A stretch of DNA of 40,051 nucleotides from Polyangiaceae bacterium (GCA_016929495.1 JAFGIS010000063.1:1-40051); one strand, 5' to 3'; counted from the first letter of the stretch, positions 31,477-39,598 are shown. The notes: generated by a model not told the origin, from the sequence alone. Program-made: numbers and translations.

Positions 31477-33123
31477 TCACCCGGACCGGGGTCCAACGCG
31501 CCGCGGTGTGCCCGCCTCCTCGACCTTGAGCTTGCGCCAGAGCGTCGTCTGCCCGATCCCGAGGATCCGTGCCGCCTCGGAGCGGTTGTTGCCTGTGGCT
31601 TTCAGAACGCGCTGGATGTGTTCGCGCTCGACCTGCTCGAGCGACTGGTTCGGCTCGGGCACCGGGGAATGCTGCCGGTCCGACTCGATGACCTCGGGTG
31701 GCAGGCAGCGGCGAGTGATGCGACCGTCACGGCTAAGCACGCTGGCGCGTTCGAGCGCGTTTTCGAGCTCGCGAACGTTGCCGGGCCACGGGTAGTCGAG
31801 CAGCGCGTTGAGCGCCGATGCGTCGAGCTTGAGCTCCGGCAATCCGAGCCGCTCCGCATGCCGAGAGACGAAGTGCCGTGCGAGGGGCAGGATGTCCTCC
31901 CGCCGCTCCCTGAGCGGTGGGACCTCGAGCTCGACGACCCGAATACGGTAGTACAGGTCTTCCCGGAAGCGGCCGGTGTGCACTTCGTCGGCGAGCTTGC
32001 GGTTGGTGGCGGCCAGGATACGTGCGCGGATCTTGCGCGGTCGGTTTTCCCCCAGACGCACGACCTCACGCTCCTGGAGCACGCGCAGCAGCTTGGCCTG
32101 CATGGTCGGTGAGATCTCGCCGATCTCGTCGAGAAAGACGGTCCCCTGCCCTGCTGCTTCGAAGAGCCCGACTCGATCGTGGATCGCGCCCGTGAACGCG
32201 CCCGCCTTGTGGCCGAACAGCTCGCTCTCGAGCAGGGAATCCGGCAGGCTCGCGCAGTTGACGCCCAGGAACTCGTCGCTCGCGTGTTTCGAGCGGCTGT
32301 GGATGAAACGGGCGAGTACCTCCTTGCCCGTGCCGCTCTCGCCGGAGATGAGGATCGAGGATTCGTACGGTGCGACCCGCTCGGCAAGATCGAGGACGCG
32401 TCGGAAGGAGTTGCTTCGGACCTCCAACCAGGAGCCCAGCGTCGGCGCTCGTCCCAGCCGCTCTTCGGCCCGCTCGAGTGCTCGCTGGCGGCGTTGGATC
32501 TCCAGCGAAAGCCTGTTCACCTTCTCCATGATCTTGTCCGCCTCGAAGAAGGCGCGGTGAGGCCCGAGCGCGTCACCCCAGGACGCCTCGTCGCGGCCGA
32601 TCACGGAGCAGACACGGTCGCCCTTGCCGCGGCACTGCTGCTCGACGAAGTAGATGCGCTGTCCAAGACAGTACGTCGCGTACCCCGATGCGTAGCCCAC
32701 CAACATCCAACACACGGGATGGTCGGCCTGACCGAGTTCCAACAGGTGTTCCTCAGCTTCGCCGGAGTCATACCAGGTGACTTTCATTTCGAAACGGCCC
32801 ATAGCTCGATCGAGCTCTAGCTCACGGACGACGGGCCGCACGACGCCCTGGAGCGAGTGCATGCGTGGTCCGGCCCGGATCAGTTCTTCGAGGTTCTCCC
32901 AGCGGAACAGCCTCTTCATGGCGGCAGCGTCCGCCTCCCCCCAGAAGGTCCCGAAGCGTGTAAACATCCGCCGCGCCGGCTCCACGCCGACGGAATCGAC
33001 GATATCCTTGCGGAATTGGGCGAAGGCGTGCAGGTCGTGGAGCACCATCCGCCGGCCGGAAAGCCCGACGTAGTGCTCGTCGAACTGCATGATTTCAGAA
33101 AGCCTGAGTTCTCTGGCACGCAT
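31477..33123 (-). CDS. XylR/DmpR-like sigma-54 activator with V4R ligand domain
   Basis: A sigma-54 enhancer-binding protein controlled by a small ligand. The 548 residues start with an activator-XylR N-terminal domain (1-~100), then a V4R domain (~120-190) with the cysteines CWMLVGYASGYATYC and QQCRGKGDRVC that bind zinc in this family. A coiled linker (~205-225) follows. The AAA+ domain has GESGTGKE, an intact GAFTGA loop and FLDEIGE, and the C-terminus is a Fis-type HTH (NRSEAARILGIGQTTLWRKL). In relatives the V4R domain binds aromatic compounds such as phenols or toluenes; whether that holds here is unknown. It diverges from the M20-acetate kinase operon and most likely activates it. Operator symmetry just upstream of its own start suggests autoregulation. 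Confidence 0.9.
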   Translation of the reverse strand: MRARELRLSEIMQFDEHYVGLSGRRMVLHDLHAFAQFRKDIVDSVGVEPARRMFTRFGTFWGEADAAAMKRLFRWENLEELIRAGPRMHSLQGVVRPVVRELELDRAMGRFEMKVTWYDSGEAEEHLLELGQADHPVCWMLVGYASGYATYCLGQRIYFVEQQCRGKGDRVCSVIGRDEASWGDALGPHRAFFEADKIMEKVNRLSLEIQRRQRALERAEERLGRAPTLGSWLEVRSNSFRRVLDLAERVAPYESSILISGESGTGKEVLARFIHSRSKHASDEFLGVNCASLPDSLLESELFGHKAGAFTGAIHDRVGLFEAAGQGTVFLDEIGEISPTMQAKLLRVLQEREVVRLGENRPRKIRARILAATNRKLADEVHTGRFREDLYYRIRVVELEVPPLRERREDILPLARHFVSRHAERLGLPELKLDASALNALLDYPWPGNVRELENALERASVLSRDGRITRRCLPPEVIESDRQHSPVPEPNQSLEQVEREHIQRVLKATGNNRSEAARILGIGQTTLWRKLKVEEAGTPRRVGPRSG

Positions 33124-33146
33124 GGCAGTAGCCTCGTGGCTGTTAT

Positions 33147-33179
33147 TTCGTTTTGGAAGTAGTCTACTTCATTTTGGAA
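33147..33179. promoter_or_regulatory. operator: direct repeats overlapping a perfect palindrome
   Basis: TTCGTTTTGGAA (33147-33158) and TTCATTTTGGAA (33168-33179) repeat 21 bp apart, two helical turns. Between and overlapping them lies the perfect 7-bp-arm palindrome GAAGTAGTCTACTTC (33156-33170). The position, ~75 bp before the -24 element of the plus-strand promoter and right in front of the activator gene, fits an enhancer site shared by both directions. Confidence 0.65.
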
Positions 33180-33237
33180 TAGAGACCAGAACCGATCGGG
33201 CCCTGATGGCAGCACGATTTCCCGCTCGCACAGCACT

Positions 33238-33253
33238 TGGTTCGCTCTTTGCA
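33238..33253 (+). promoter_or_regulatory. near-consensus sigma-54 promoter of the M20-ackA operon
   Basis: TGGTTCGCTCTTTGCA matches TGGCACG-N4-TTGCW except CA to TT at positions 4-5; GG and GC are exactly ten bases apart. Transcription would start near 33264, giving a 24-base leader with AGAAGGAG before the ATG at 33288. Confidence 0.8.
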
Positions 33254-33287
33254 GGAAGACCCTTCGAAGCCTCAGAAGGAGATGGCC

Positions 33288-34514
33288 ATGTACGAACTGC
33301 TGCGCAACAAGACCCGCGGGCTGATGGCTGACGCCACCGCGTGTCTACGTGAGTTGATCCAGATCCCGAGCCTCAGCGGTCACGAGTGCGACGTCGCGCG
33401 GGCTGTCAAGCGTGCCTATGGCCGCTGCGGTCTCGATCGCGTGGTGAGCGACGAGTTCGGCAACGTGGTCGGCGTGTTGCTCGGCCGCGAGAGCAGGCCC
33501 GTGGTGCTCTTGCTCAGCCACCTGGACACGGTCAGTCAGGACGCTGGAGGGGAGTGGAGCAAGGATCCGTTCGGCGGCGACATAGAGAAAGACCGAATGT
33601 ACGGCCTTGGTGCGACCGACTGCAAAGGCGGCATCGTGACGCAGCTGTTCGCGGCCGCACTGCTGAAGCGGGCGCTGCTGCCGCTGGACGGGTCGGTGGT
33701 CGTGGCCGCCACCGCGTCCGAGGAAAACGGCAAGAGCCTGGGACTCCGAGCCCTGCTCGAGCACACCCTGCCGTCGCTCGGCCTGACGCCCACGCATGCG
33801 ATACTGGGCGAGCCCACGAACAACGGGATCTACTACGGCCACGACGGTTGGATGGAGGTTCGCGTCCAGGTGCAGGGCGCCAACCCCTTCCAGGTGAGCG
33901 ATGCTGCCGGAGCCATCTACGACGACCTCTCGCAAACGCGTGCCGGAGCCGGCGTGCGCGACGATGCGGAAACCTTCGCCGTCACCACGCCGCAGTGCTC
34001 CGACGAGGGCGGCCTGCGCAGAGCCCAAATCGAGCTGGCGCGCCGACTCGGTCCGGACGACCGCGCCGACAGCATCGTGGGCCAAATCCGCCACAATGCA
34101 GAGCTCGCCGCGGGCGGTTGTGCGGCCCTGGCGCTGGAGGTAGCTCCGAAGCAGGTGGAGCGCACCGTCGGCCAGCTTCGGACGCGAGTCGCCTGCGTTG
34201 CAGAGGCCTGGTCGACCGATCCGTTCTCACCGCTCGTCGACCGGGCCCGTCAGGCGCTGTCGGCGGCCCGCCTCGATGCGCGGCCCGGCAGATGGCAGCT
34301 CGGACGACTCGGCACCGGCACCGCGGGCGGCACGCTCGTGCGCCGCTATGGCATACCAACCATCGGCTACGGTCCGGGTGACGAAGCCCTGGCTCACGCG
34401 CCCGACGAGTGCGTCGAGCTGGCACGCGTCCAGGAGGCGGTTCTCGGCACGGCGATCATCGTCCACGCGCTCGCCGGCGTCCCGACGTTCGGCTGGACCA
34501 CGGACGACCCGTAG
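33288..34514 (+). CDS. M20 family metallohydrolase (YgeY/ArgE-like)
   Basis: M20 enzymes cleave amide or peptide bonds with a dinuclear zinc site. From the second ATG (33288, correctly spaced from AGGAG; 408 aa) the site is intact: HLD in LLLSHLDTV, the bridging Asp in GATDCKGG, the Glu-Glu pair in ATASEENGKS, an acidic ligand in LGEPTNN, and the last His in LAHAPDECVE. The lid domain diverges: the G-H-x-x-x-x-A-S-x-P dimer motif is replaced by QGANPFQVSDAAG. The resemblance is closest to YgeY-type hydrolases. It is first in a three-gene operon with two acetate kinase-like genes, so its product may yield acetate or another acyl group. Substrate unknown. Confidence 0.85.
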   Translation: MYELLRNKTRGLMADATACLRELIQIPSLSGHECDVARAVKRAYGRCGLDRVVSDEFGNVVGVLLGRESRPVVLLLSHLDTVSQDAGGEWSKDPFGGDIEKDRMYGLGATDCKGGIVTQLFAAALLKRALLPLDGSVVVAATASEENGKSLGLRALLEHTLPSLGLTPTHAILGEPTNNGIYYGHDGWMEVRVQVQGANPFQVSDAAGAIYDDLSQTRAGAGVRDDAETFAVTTPQCSDEGGLRRAQIELARRLGPDDRADSIVGQIRHNAELAAGGCAALALEVAPKQVERTVGQLRTRVACVAEAWSTDPFSPLVDRARQALSAARLDARPGRWQLGRLGTGTAGGTLVRRYGIPTIGYGPGDEALAHAPDECVELARVQEAVLGTAIIVHALAGVPTFGWTTDDP

Positions 34515-34574
34515 GGCTCACCTCGGTACCCACTGCCCTCGCGCATCGAAGGGAAAACGCGGGAAGGACCCGTC

Positions 34575-35786
34575 ATGAAGATCCTCGTTCTGAATTGCGG
34601 CAGTTCGTCGCTCAAGTACCGTCTCATCGACATGCCGGGCGAGCGAGAGCTCGTCTCCGGTGAAGCGCAGAGGGTCGGGCCGAAAACAGCCCAGAACTCT
34701 CGCATCGTGCAGCGGGAGAACGGCCGGGAAGAGGTGATCGAAGCGGATTTGCCCGACCACGCGTCCGCTTTCGTCGCCATCCATAGCGTCTTGGCGCGCA
34801 ACCCGGAGCTCGAGGCGGAGCTTCTCGCGCACCGCCTGGTGCACGGCGGGGCCTTGTTCTCGAACGACGCTTTCGTCGACGACGCGGCGCTCGGGATGCT
34901 CGAGCAGACTCTGCCGCTCGCCCCCATCCACAATCCGCCGGCGGTACGGTTGATCGGGGCCTGCCACCGTCTCTTCCCGGAGCTCGCGCAGGTGGCGGTA
35001 TTCGACACCGTCTACCACGCCACCATTGCGCCGGCGGCCCGAGAATACGCGCTGCCGCGTCGCTATGTCGCCGAGCTCGGTTTCCGCAAGTACGGGTTCC
35101 ACGGCACGAGCCACGCTTACGTGGTCGAGCGCACCGCGGAGGTGCTGGGGATCCCGTTGACCGAGCTCGATGCCGTGAGCTGCCATCTGGGTAGCGGCGG
35201 CGCCAGCTTGTGTGCGGTCGTGCGCGGAAGATCGGTGGACAACACGATGGGCTTCTCGCCCCTGCAGGGGTTGGTCATGAGCACTCGCTCCGGTGACCTC
35301 GATCCTGCCGTGACCCTGCGCCTGCTCGCGCGCGCCTCCGGAGACACTGGCGCGGTCGACGACCTACTCAACCGCAAGAGCGGCATGCTCGGCCTTTCCG
35401 GAGTCTCGGCTGACCTGCGAGATGTACTCGCCCTCGCGCGCGAACCGACTGCCAGTGACGACGCCCGCCAGCGACGCGCTCTGGACGTGTATCTGTGGCG
35501 CTTGAAGAAGTACCTCGGCGCCTACCTGGCGCTGGTCGGGTCGCCCCGGGCGATCGTCTTCACCGATACGATCGGCGAGCTCGTTCCGGCGGTGCGCTGG
35601 GCCGTCTGCAGCGGGCTCGAGGTCTTCGGAGTGCGGCTCGACCCGCGGCGCAACGAGCAGGCAAAGACGCTTCCAGCCGAGCTCTCGGCGCCCGACAGCC
35701 GGGTCCGCGTGTTTGCCATCGCCACCAACGAGGAGCTCGCAATCGCGCGGCGCAGCTACGCGCTATGCCTGCGACCCGCTGCGTGA
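34575..35786 (+). CDS. ackA: acetate kinase
   Basis: Converts acetyl phosphate and ADP to acetate and ATP, or the reverse. Length 403 aa is normal; GGAAGGA precedes the ATG. Active-site motifs are largely present: LNCGSSSLKY, AHRLVHGG, APIHNPP, FDTVYHAT, KYGFHGTSH, CHLGSGGASL, TMGFSPLQGLVMSTRSGDLDP and ATNEELAIAR. Two differ from the usual: HLG-S-G replaces HLG-N-G, and FTDTIGE replaces FTAGIGE. Such replacements occur in some alphaproteobacterial AckA proteins, so activity is likely. Phosphotransacetylase is not encoded nearby. The gene lies 60 bp after the M20 hydrolase and 18 bp before a degenerate paralogue. Confidence 0.9.
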   Translation: MKILVLNCGSSSLKYRLIDMPGERELVSGEAQRVGPKTAQNSRIVQRENGREEVIEADLPDHASAFVAIHSVLARNPELEAELLAHRLVHGGALFSNDAFVDDAALGMLEQTLPLAPIHNPPAVRLIGACHRLFPELAQVAVFDTVYHATIAPAAREYALPRRYVAELGFRKYGFHGTSHAYVVERTAEVLGIPLTELDAVSCHLGSGGASLCAVVRGRSVDNTMGFSPLQGLVMSTRSGDLDPAVTLRLLARASGDTGAVDDLLNRKSGMLGLSGVSADLRDVLALAREPTASDDARQRRALDVYLWRLKKYLGAYLALVGSPRAIVFTDTIGELVPAVRWAVCSGLEVFGVRLDPRRNEQAKTLPAELSAPDSRVRVFAIATNEELAIARRSYALCLRPAA

Positions 35787-35804
35787 ATACCGGAGCGCAC
35801 CGCC

Positions 35805-36911
35805 ATGAACGTCCTGACATTCTCCGTGTCCCACCGAGTGCTTGCCTATGCCGCGTGGTACGGAACCGAGGCCCGGCCGGCGTGGTCGGGAAGCATCGAC
35901 CTCGAGCGCGGCCCCCTGTCCGTGTCGGAAACCATCGATCGCGCCCTGGGTGTCGTTCGAAGCACCTGGGAGCTTTCCTTTCCAGAAGACCCGCCGAGCG
36001 CCGTTGCGCTGCGCGTCGTCTTTGGCGGCGAGCATCTCTCGACGCCCGCGCTCGCCACGCCCCGGACCCTGGCGGAGCTCGAGGCGCTGGTGCCTCGAGC
36101 GCCGCTGCACCTGCCCCCGACGATCGCTGCCGCGCGCGCCATTCCGGCGTACTTCGAAGGATCCCCCGTGCTCCTGGCCGTCGAGACGGCCTTTTTCCGC
36201 GGCCTCCCGGAGCGCGAACGCAGCTACGGACTCGACCCGGAGCTCAACGAGTCGGGCGTGCTCAGCCGCTTCGGCTACCACGGGCTGTTTCACCAGGCCG
36301 CATGCGTCGAGATCTCTCGCACGCTACGTGCCTCGGCAGGCATCGGTCGACCGCGTCTGTTGTCCCTGTGTCTCGAGCCGCGCCCCGAGCTCGTGGGCGT
36401 GGATAACGGACGACCGCTCACGGTGACCAGCGGCGCGACCCCGCTCGAGGGGCTGCCTGGCGATACGTCAGCCGGAGAATCCGATCCGGCGATCGTGCTC
36501 ACCCTGTCCGAACGCGCGCATCTTGGCCCCGAGGAAATCAACACGCTCTTGACTCGCGAAAGCGGACTTTCCGGCCTCGTGGACCACCCGACCACCCTCG
36601 AACGGGTCATGCGCGACAACGATCCCGCGTCGCTGTTCGCCCGCGAAGTACTCGAGCATCGACTGCTGCTCGCTGCTGGCGCTGCCGTGGCGGCGCTCGG
36701 GGGGCTGGACGGCATCGTCCTGTCCGGGCGCTATGCCGAAGCCGCTGCAGAGCTCGGCCTGTCCCTCGTCCGGCGTCTCAGCCGTCTGCCCGGCGTTGGC
36801 CATCCGCTCGAGCATGTGGCGTTCACCCAATCGCTCGGGCGGCTCGTGGCCGACCAGGCGCTCGCAGGTTCGAAGTGGACATCCGACGCGTCCGAGCTGT
36901 CGGTCGCCTGA
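35805..36911 (+). CDS. degenerate acetate kinase paralogue, probable pseudokinase
   Basis: 368 residues that follow the AckA fold but have lost much of the active site. N-terminal NCGSSS is FSVSHR. AHRLVHGG is ALRVVFGG (Arg kept, His lost). The FDTVYH Asp is Glu and its His is lost (VETAFFRG). The catalytic His of YGFHGTSH is kept (FGYHGLFH). The HLGNG nucleotide loop is missing (LCLEPRPEL). The essential Arg of GTRSGD is gone (DTSAGES). The C-terminal NEE motif is absent. TPLEGL and the overall order are preserved. A long clean reading frame with normal codon use shows it is not a decaying pseudogene. A regulatory or heteromeric partner of the active enzyme, or a changed substrate, is likely. 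18 bp after ackA. Confidence 0.8.
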   Translation: MNVLTFSVSHRVLAYAAWYGTEARPAWSGSIDLERGPLSVSETIDRALGVVRSTWELSFPEDPPSAVALRVVFGGEHLSTPALATPRTLAELEALVPRAPLHLPPTIAAARAIPAYFEGSPVLLAVETAFFRGLPERERSYGLDPELNESGVLSRFGYHGLFHQAACVEISRTLRASAGIGRPRLLSLCLEPRPELVGVDNGRPLTVTSGATPLEGLPGDTSAGESDPAIVLTLSERAHLGPEEINTLLTRESGLSGLVDHPTTLERVMRDNDPASLFAREVLEHRLLLAAGAAVAALGGLDGIVLSGRYAEAAAELGLSLVRRLSRLPGVGHPLEHVAFTQSLGRLVADQALAGSKWTSDASELSVA

Positions 36912-36956
36912 GACGCGGTGCGACCCATCAACGACCCTGGATGGGCACGACGTGCG

Positions 36957-38009
36957 TCACGGGCCCGGTGAGGGAGGACCCGGCTTGCCGCCGAACCGGG
37001 CCACGCGCAGCCCCAGCCCGACCCCGAGTGCCACGAGCAGCGTCAACCCGGCGCCGATGAGGCCGGAGGCCGAAGTCCCTGCATTCGGCGCCGGCCAGTG
37101 CGATGCGTTCGCGTCCGTTGCGTGCGGCTCGGGGCCCAGCGAGTAGTCGGGCAAGCGGGACGTGACGCTCTGTGCACGGGCCGTCAACCGATGCAGACGC
37201 CCTGCAGGCGCTGGCAGCTGCTCCGACCCCGACGCGTGACTGGCTGACCACTCGAGACCATCGGGACGCGTCGACGCGAACCAGGACAGTACACCACCCG
37301 CGAGCAGCGCTGCGATGGCAAACCCCACCAGCACGGTGCGCAGCGGCCGCTCGGTCCGCTGCGCGCTATGGCGCACGCGCACCAGGTCGGGCCGGGCGCG
37401 CCACACGTACAGCACGACTCCGGCCGTAACGAGCCCTTCGACCACGCCGATTGCCGCGTGGATCGGGAGCATGAACAGCGCGAACGACGCGAACGGCAAT
37501 CGAGAGAGCCCCGACGCAGTCGTCTCGAGAACCACGGCGAATGCACCGAGCTCGAGGCCAACCAACGCTGCGACCAGCGCGCCGAGCGTGAGCCGTACGC
37601 GCGTCGGGCCCGGGCCCGCCAGCGGCAAGAACAGCAGCGGGTACGCCACGAAGCAGGTGAGCGCTCCGAGATTGACGATGTTGCAGCCGAGGGCAAGCAA
37701 CCCGCCGTCGGCGAAGAGCAGCGCCTGCACCGTCAGCACCGACGCCATGACCAGAAAGGCCGCGTGTGGCCCGAGCAGCACCGAGAGCAGAAGGCCGCCG
37801 CCCAGATGTCCGGACGATCCCGTTCCTGGAATGGAGAAGTTGATCATCTGGGCGGCGAACACGAAGGCGCCGAGCACGCCCATCAGCGCCGGCCTGCCTG
37901 CTTCGGGCGCACGTTGAACGCGTCGAGCTGCGTGGCCCAGGCCCGCGAGGGCCAGGATCCAGCCGGCGCCCGCCACCGATGGCGAGATCAGCGCGTCCGC
38001 CATGTGCAC
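36957..38009 (-). CDS. cbiM: CbiM-CbiN fusion permease of a cobalt/nickel ECF importer
   Basis: The substrate-specific membrane unit of an energy-coupling-factor transporter. The start at 38009 is fixed by the family's essential Met-His N-terminus (MHMADALISP), which together with a later His (GSSGHLGGGLL) binds the metal ion. About seven membrane helices follow to residue ~240. The C-terminal ~110 residues form a linker and a CbiN/NikN-like part with RPDGLEWS and a final membrane helix. Cobalt is suggested by the CbiN-like part, nickel is possible. No CbiQ/CbiO partner genes lie nearby, and the downstream genes are convergent. It therefore works with distant partners, or alone, as CbiMN can at low rate. 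Confidence 0.88.
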   Translation of the reverse strand: MHMADALISPSVAGAGWILALAGLGHAARRVQRAPEAGRPALMGVLGAFVFAAQMINFSIPGTGSSGHLGGGLLLSVLLGPHAAFLVMASVLTVQALLFADGGLLALGCNIVNLGALTCFVAYPLLFLPLAGPGPTRVRLTLGALVAALVGLELGAFAVVLETTASGLSRLPFASFALFMLPIHAAIGVVEGLVTAGVVLYVWRARPDLVRVRHSAQRTERPLRTVLVGFAIAALLAGGVLSWFASTRPDGLEWSASHASGSEQLPAPAGRLHRLTARAQSVTSRLPDYSLGPEPHATDANASHWPAPNAGTSASGLIGAGLTLLVALGVGLGLRVARFGGKPGPPSPGP

Positions 38010-38449
38010 GGCAGCTGCTCCTGGTTCAACGTTCGTCTTTCATCGACAGGCGTCCTGGCGGGGCCATGTGCGCCCCTAGCACGCAGACCCGTGCGGATCG
38101 AGCAGGTTGCTGCTGGTGTCCTGTCTCCGTGATTCGCCGCAGAATTCGACAGCCTCGACCGGGGCGAAGCCGTCGAATTCTGCGGCGAATGCCCCCCGTC
38201 TGAGCCAGAAAACGGGTGGCTGGGTCCAGTCGATCGAGCGTTCTGGGCTGCCCTTCACGCGGATGGTCGCGCTGGGCCGACGCGCTGGCGATCGTCAAGC
38301 CTGCCACAGTAGTTGTGCCTGGCAACGTCGTGGCTTCGTACGCTGCTGGGCGAACAAGTCGAGGCTCTCTCTCGGTGGCATCCATCGTCGGTACACGACG
38401 GCTGCATGAGTCGGTGTGACGAGTTCTTCGCTACTCTACGAGGTCGCGA
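38010..38449. other. 440-bp region without a gene, with a strong hairpin
   Basis: No reading frame looks protein-like. The main content is the perfect 19-bp inverted repeat at 38132-38190. Between it and cbiM there is a short sequence (minus strand, 38060-38044) partly like the cobalamin-riboswitch 3' box, but the rest of that riboswitch is not apparent. Confidence 0.45.
38132..38190. repeat. perfect 19-bp inverted repeat (59-nt hairpin)
   Basis: ATTCGCCGCAGAATTCGAC (38132-38150) and its exact complement (38172-38190) flank a 21-base loop that itself pairs partly. There is no T-run on either side. Such a long perfect stem suggests a mobile or processed palindromic element, or a strong bidirectional transcription end between cbiM and the region to the right. 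Confidence 0.7.
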
Positions 38450-38690
38450 TCATCGATCGTCTGCTGGAGGATAGACCAGTTGCGCATCGAGCGTGGGCCC
38501 GCCCCAGACCGAGCGAATGCGCTCGCCTTCTAGCGCTCCTGTGGACTCGCCGCGCAAGCTCGCCATGCCCAAGCGAGCGCCGGGGCCAACGCCCCAACGC
38601 CAGCGACCCACATCCCAGCCTACCAGGCCCTGGACTCCGGCAGTCCAGGTCGCGACGCCGTCGGGGTTTTCCGCAGTGGCGGCACTCCTT
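38450..38690 (-). pseudogene. 3' remnant of an outer-membrane/surface protein gene
   Basis: The last ~77 codons of a minus-strand frame ending at 38450 read like a beta-barrel end: WTAGVQGLVGWDVGRWRWGVG, ARLGMASLRGE, RSVWGGPTLDAQLVYP. Upstream (beyond about 38690) the same frame turns Arg/Ser/Pro-rich and overlaps the antisense side of the antitoxin gene, with no start codon in place. It is a truncated gene rather than a small protein. Confidence 0.4.
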
Positions 38691-38904
38691 GTTCGTTCGC
38701 GTGCGGATGGAGCGCGTCGCGACGGCGGCGCCCGGAGCCCCTGCCATGGCTGGCTTCCCGATCGAGACGCCGTGAAGACAACTGGCCGACGAGACGGTCG
38801 GCTTGTTGCATCACAGAAATCGCTAGGGATCTTGGGGCAAACGAAGGAAGGCGCCGGCACGACTCGGCGCCGCGCGGCGGATAGCTCGACGCGTGAGGGC
38901 TTGC

Positions 38905-38934
38905 GTATACGGACGGCAAAATGTATACGTACGG
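38905..38934 (+). promoter_or_regulatory. direct-repeat operator of the toxin-antitoxin pair
   Basis: GTATACGGACGG (38905-38916) and GTATACGTACGG (38923-38934) match at 11 of 12 bases with an 18-bp period, directly before the antitoxin ATG at 38939. Each contains the palindrome GTATAC. Ribbon-helix-helix antitoxins usually bind such repeats to repress their own operon. Confidence 0.45.
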
Positions 38935-38938
38935 GGAA

Positions 38939-39169
38939 ATGAACGAAATCGTCCACGCGCGCCTGGACTCGGAGACGGAGCGTCTGCTGAGGCGGCTCGA
39001 AAGGCAGCTCGGTTGGACCGTCTCCGAGGTCATGCGAAGGGCCATTCGAGTTCTGGCGGAGGTCGAGCTGCCGCAGCGTCGCCGCCACATCGTGGGACTG
39101 GGAGAGTTCGAGTCGGGCATCGAGGACCTCGGCTCCAACAAGGCTCATTTGTCTGGCTTTGGCACGTGA
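38939..39169 (+). CDS. ribbon-helix-helix antitoxin of a VapBC-type pair
   Basis: 76 residues from the ATG at 38939, chosen because GGGGA precedes it and the repeats above look like its operator; an ATG at 38921 would add six residues. The N-terminal ~45 residues are a ribbon-helix-helix DNA-binding fold (EIVHARLDSETERLLRRLERQLGWTVSEVMRRAI). The rest (RRRHIVGLGEFESGIEDLGSNKAHLSGFG) should wrap the toxin. Its TGA overlaps the GTG of the PIN toxin (GTGA). It neutralises the toxin and represses the operon. Confidence 0.85.
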   Translation: MNEIVHARLDSETERLLRRLERQLGWTVSEVMRRAIRVLAEVELPQRRRHIVGLGEFESGIEDLGSNKAHLSGFGT

Positions 39170-39576
39170 AGCCGGTTCTTCTCGATACTGGGTGCATCGT
39201 CGCACTTCTGGACCGCAGCGAGCGACATCACGAACACTGCGTCGAGGTCGTCACCGAGCTGTCCGCCCCGCTCGTCACGTGCGAGGCCGTCATTGCGGAG
39301 AGCTGCTATCTGCTTCGATCGGTGGAGCGGGCTGCGGCCGCAGTGCTCGACAACGTCGACGCCGGCGTGTTTCGGGTTCCTTTTCGACTCGACGCCTCTG
39401 GCGCTGCAGTCAAGCGGCTTCTGCAACGCTACCGAAATGTGCCTATGGACCTGGCAGATGGGTGCCTAGTGCAAATGGCTGACGAACTGGAAACGGGGGA
39501 AATACTCACGCTCGACTCTGACTTCGAAGTCTATCGTTGGCGACGTAGTCGCAAGTTTCGCAATTTGCTGTCCTGA
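39166..39576 (+). CDS. vapC: PIN-domain toxin RNase (VapC-like)
   Basis: 136 residues from the GTG at 39166, translationally coupled to the antitoxin. PIN-domain nucleases cut RNA using a quartet of acidic residues; all are visible: Asp in LLDTGCIVALL, Glu in AVIAESCYLL, Asp in MDLADGCLV and Asp in LTLDSDFEVYR. Length is normal. In VapBC pairs the target is usually tRNA or rRNA, which cannot be predicted here. Confidence 0.88.
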   Translation: MKPVLLDTGCIVALLDRSERHHEHCVEVVTELSAPLVTCEAVIAESCYLLRSVERAAAAVLDNVDAGVFRVPFRLDASGAAVKRLLQRYRNVPMDLADGCLVQMADELETGEILTLDSDFEVYRWRRSRKFRNLLS

Positions 39577-39598
39577 AAGCCGATTCGGGTCGTCGCCA

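Noticed and set aside
38040..38105. Possible cobalamin riboswitch before cbiM
   Set aside because: On the minus strand CGCCAGGACGCCTGTCG is close to the B12 box, but the upstream core (GGTG...CCCGCCACTG) is not found and the perfect hairpin occupies the expected space. A covariance-model search would decide.
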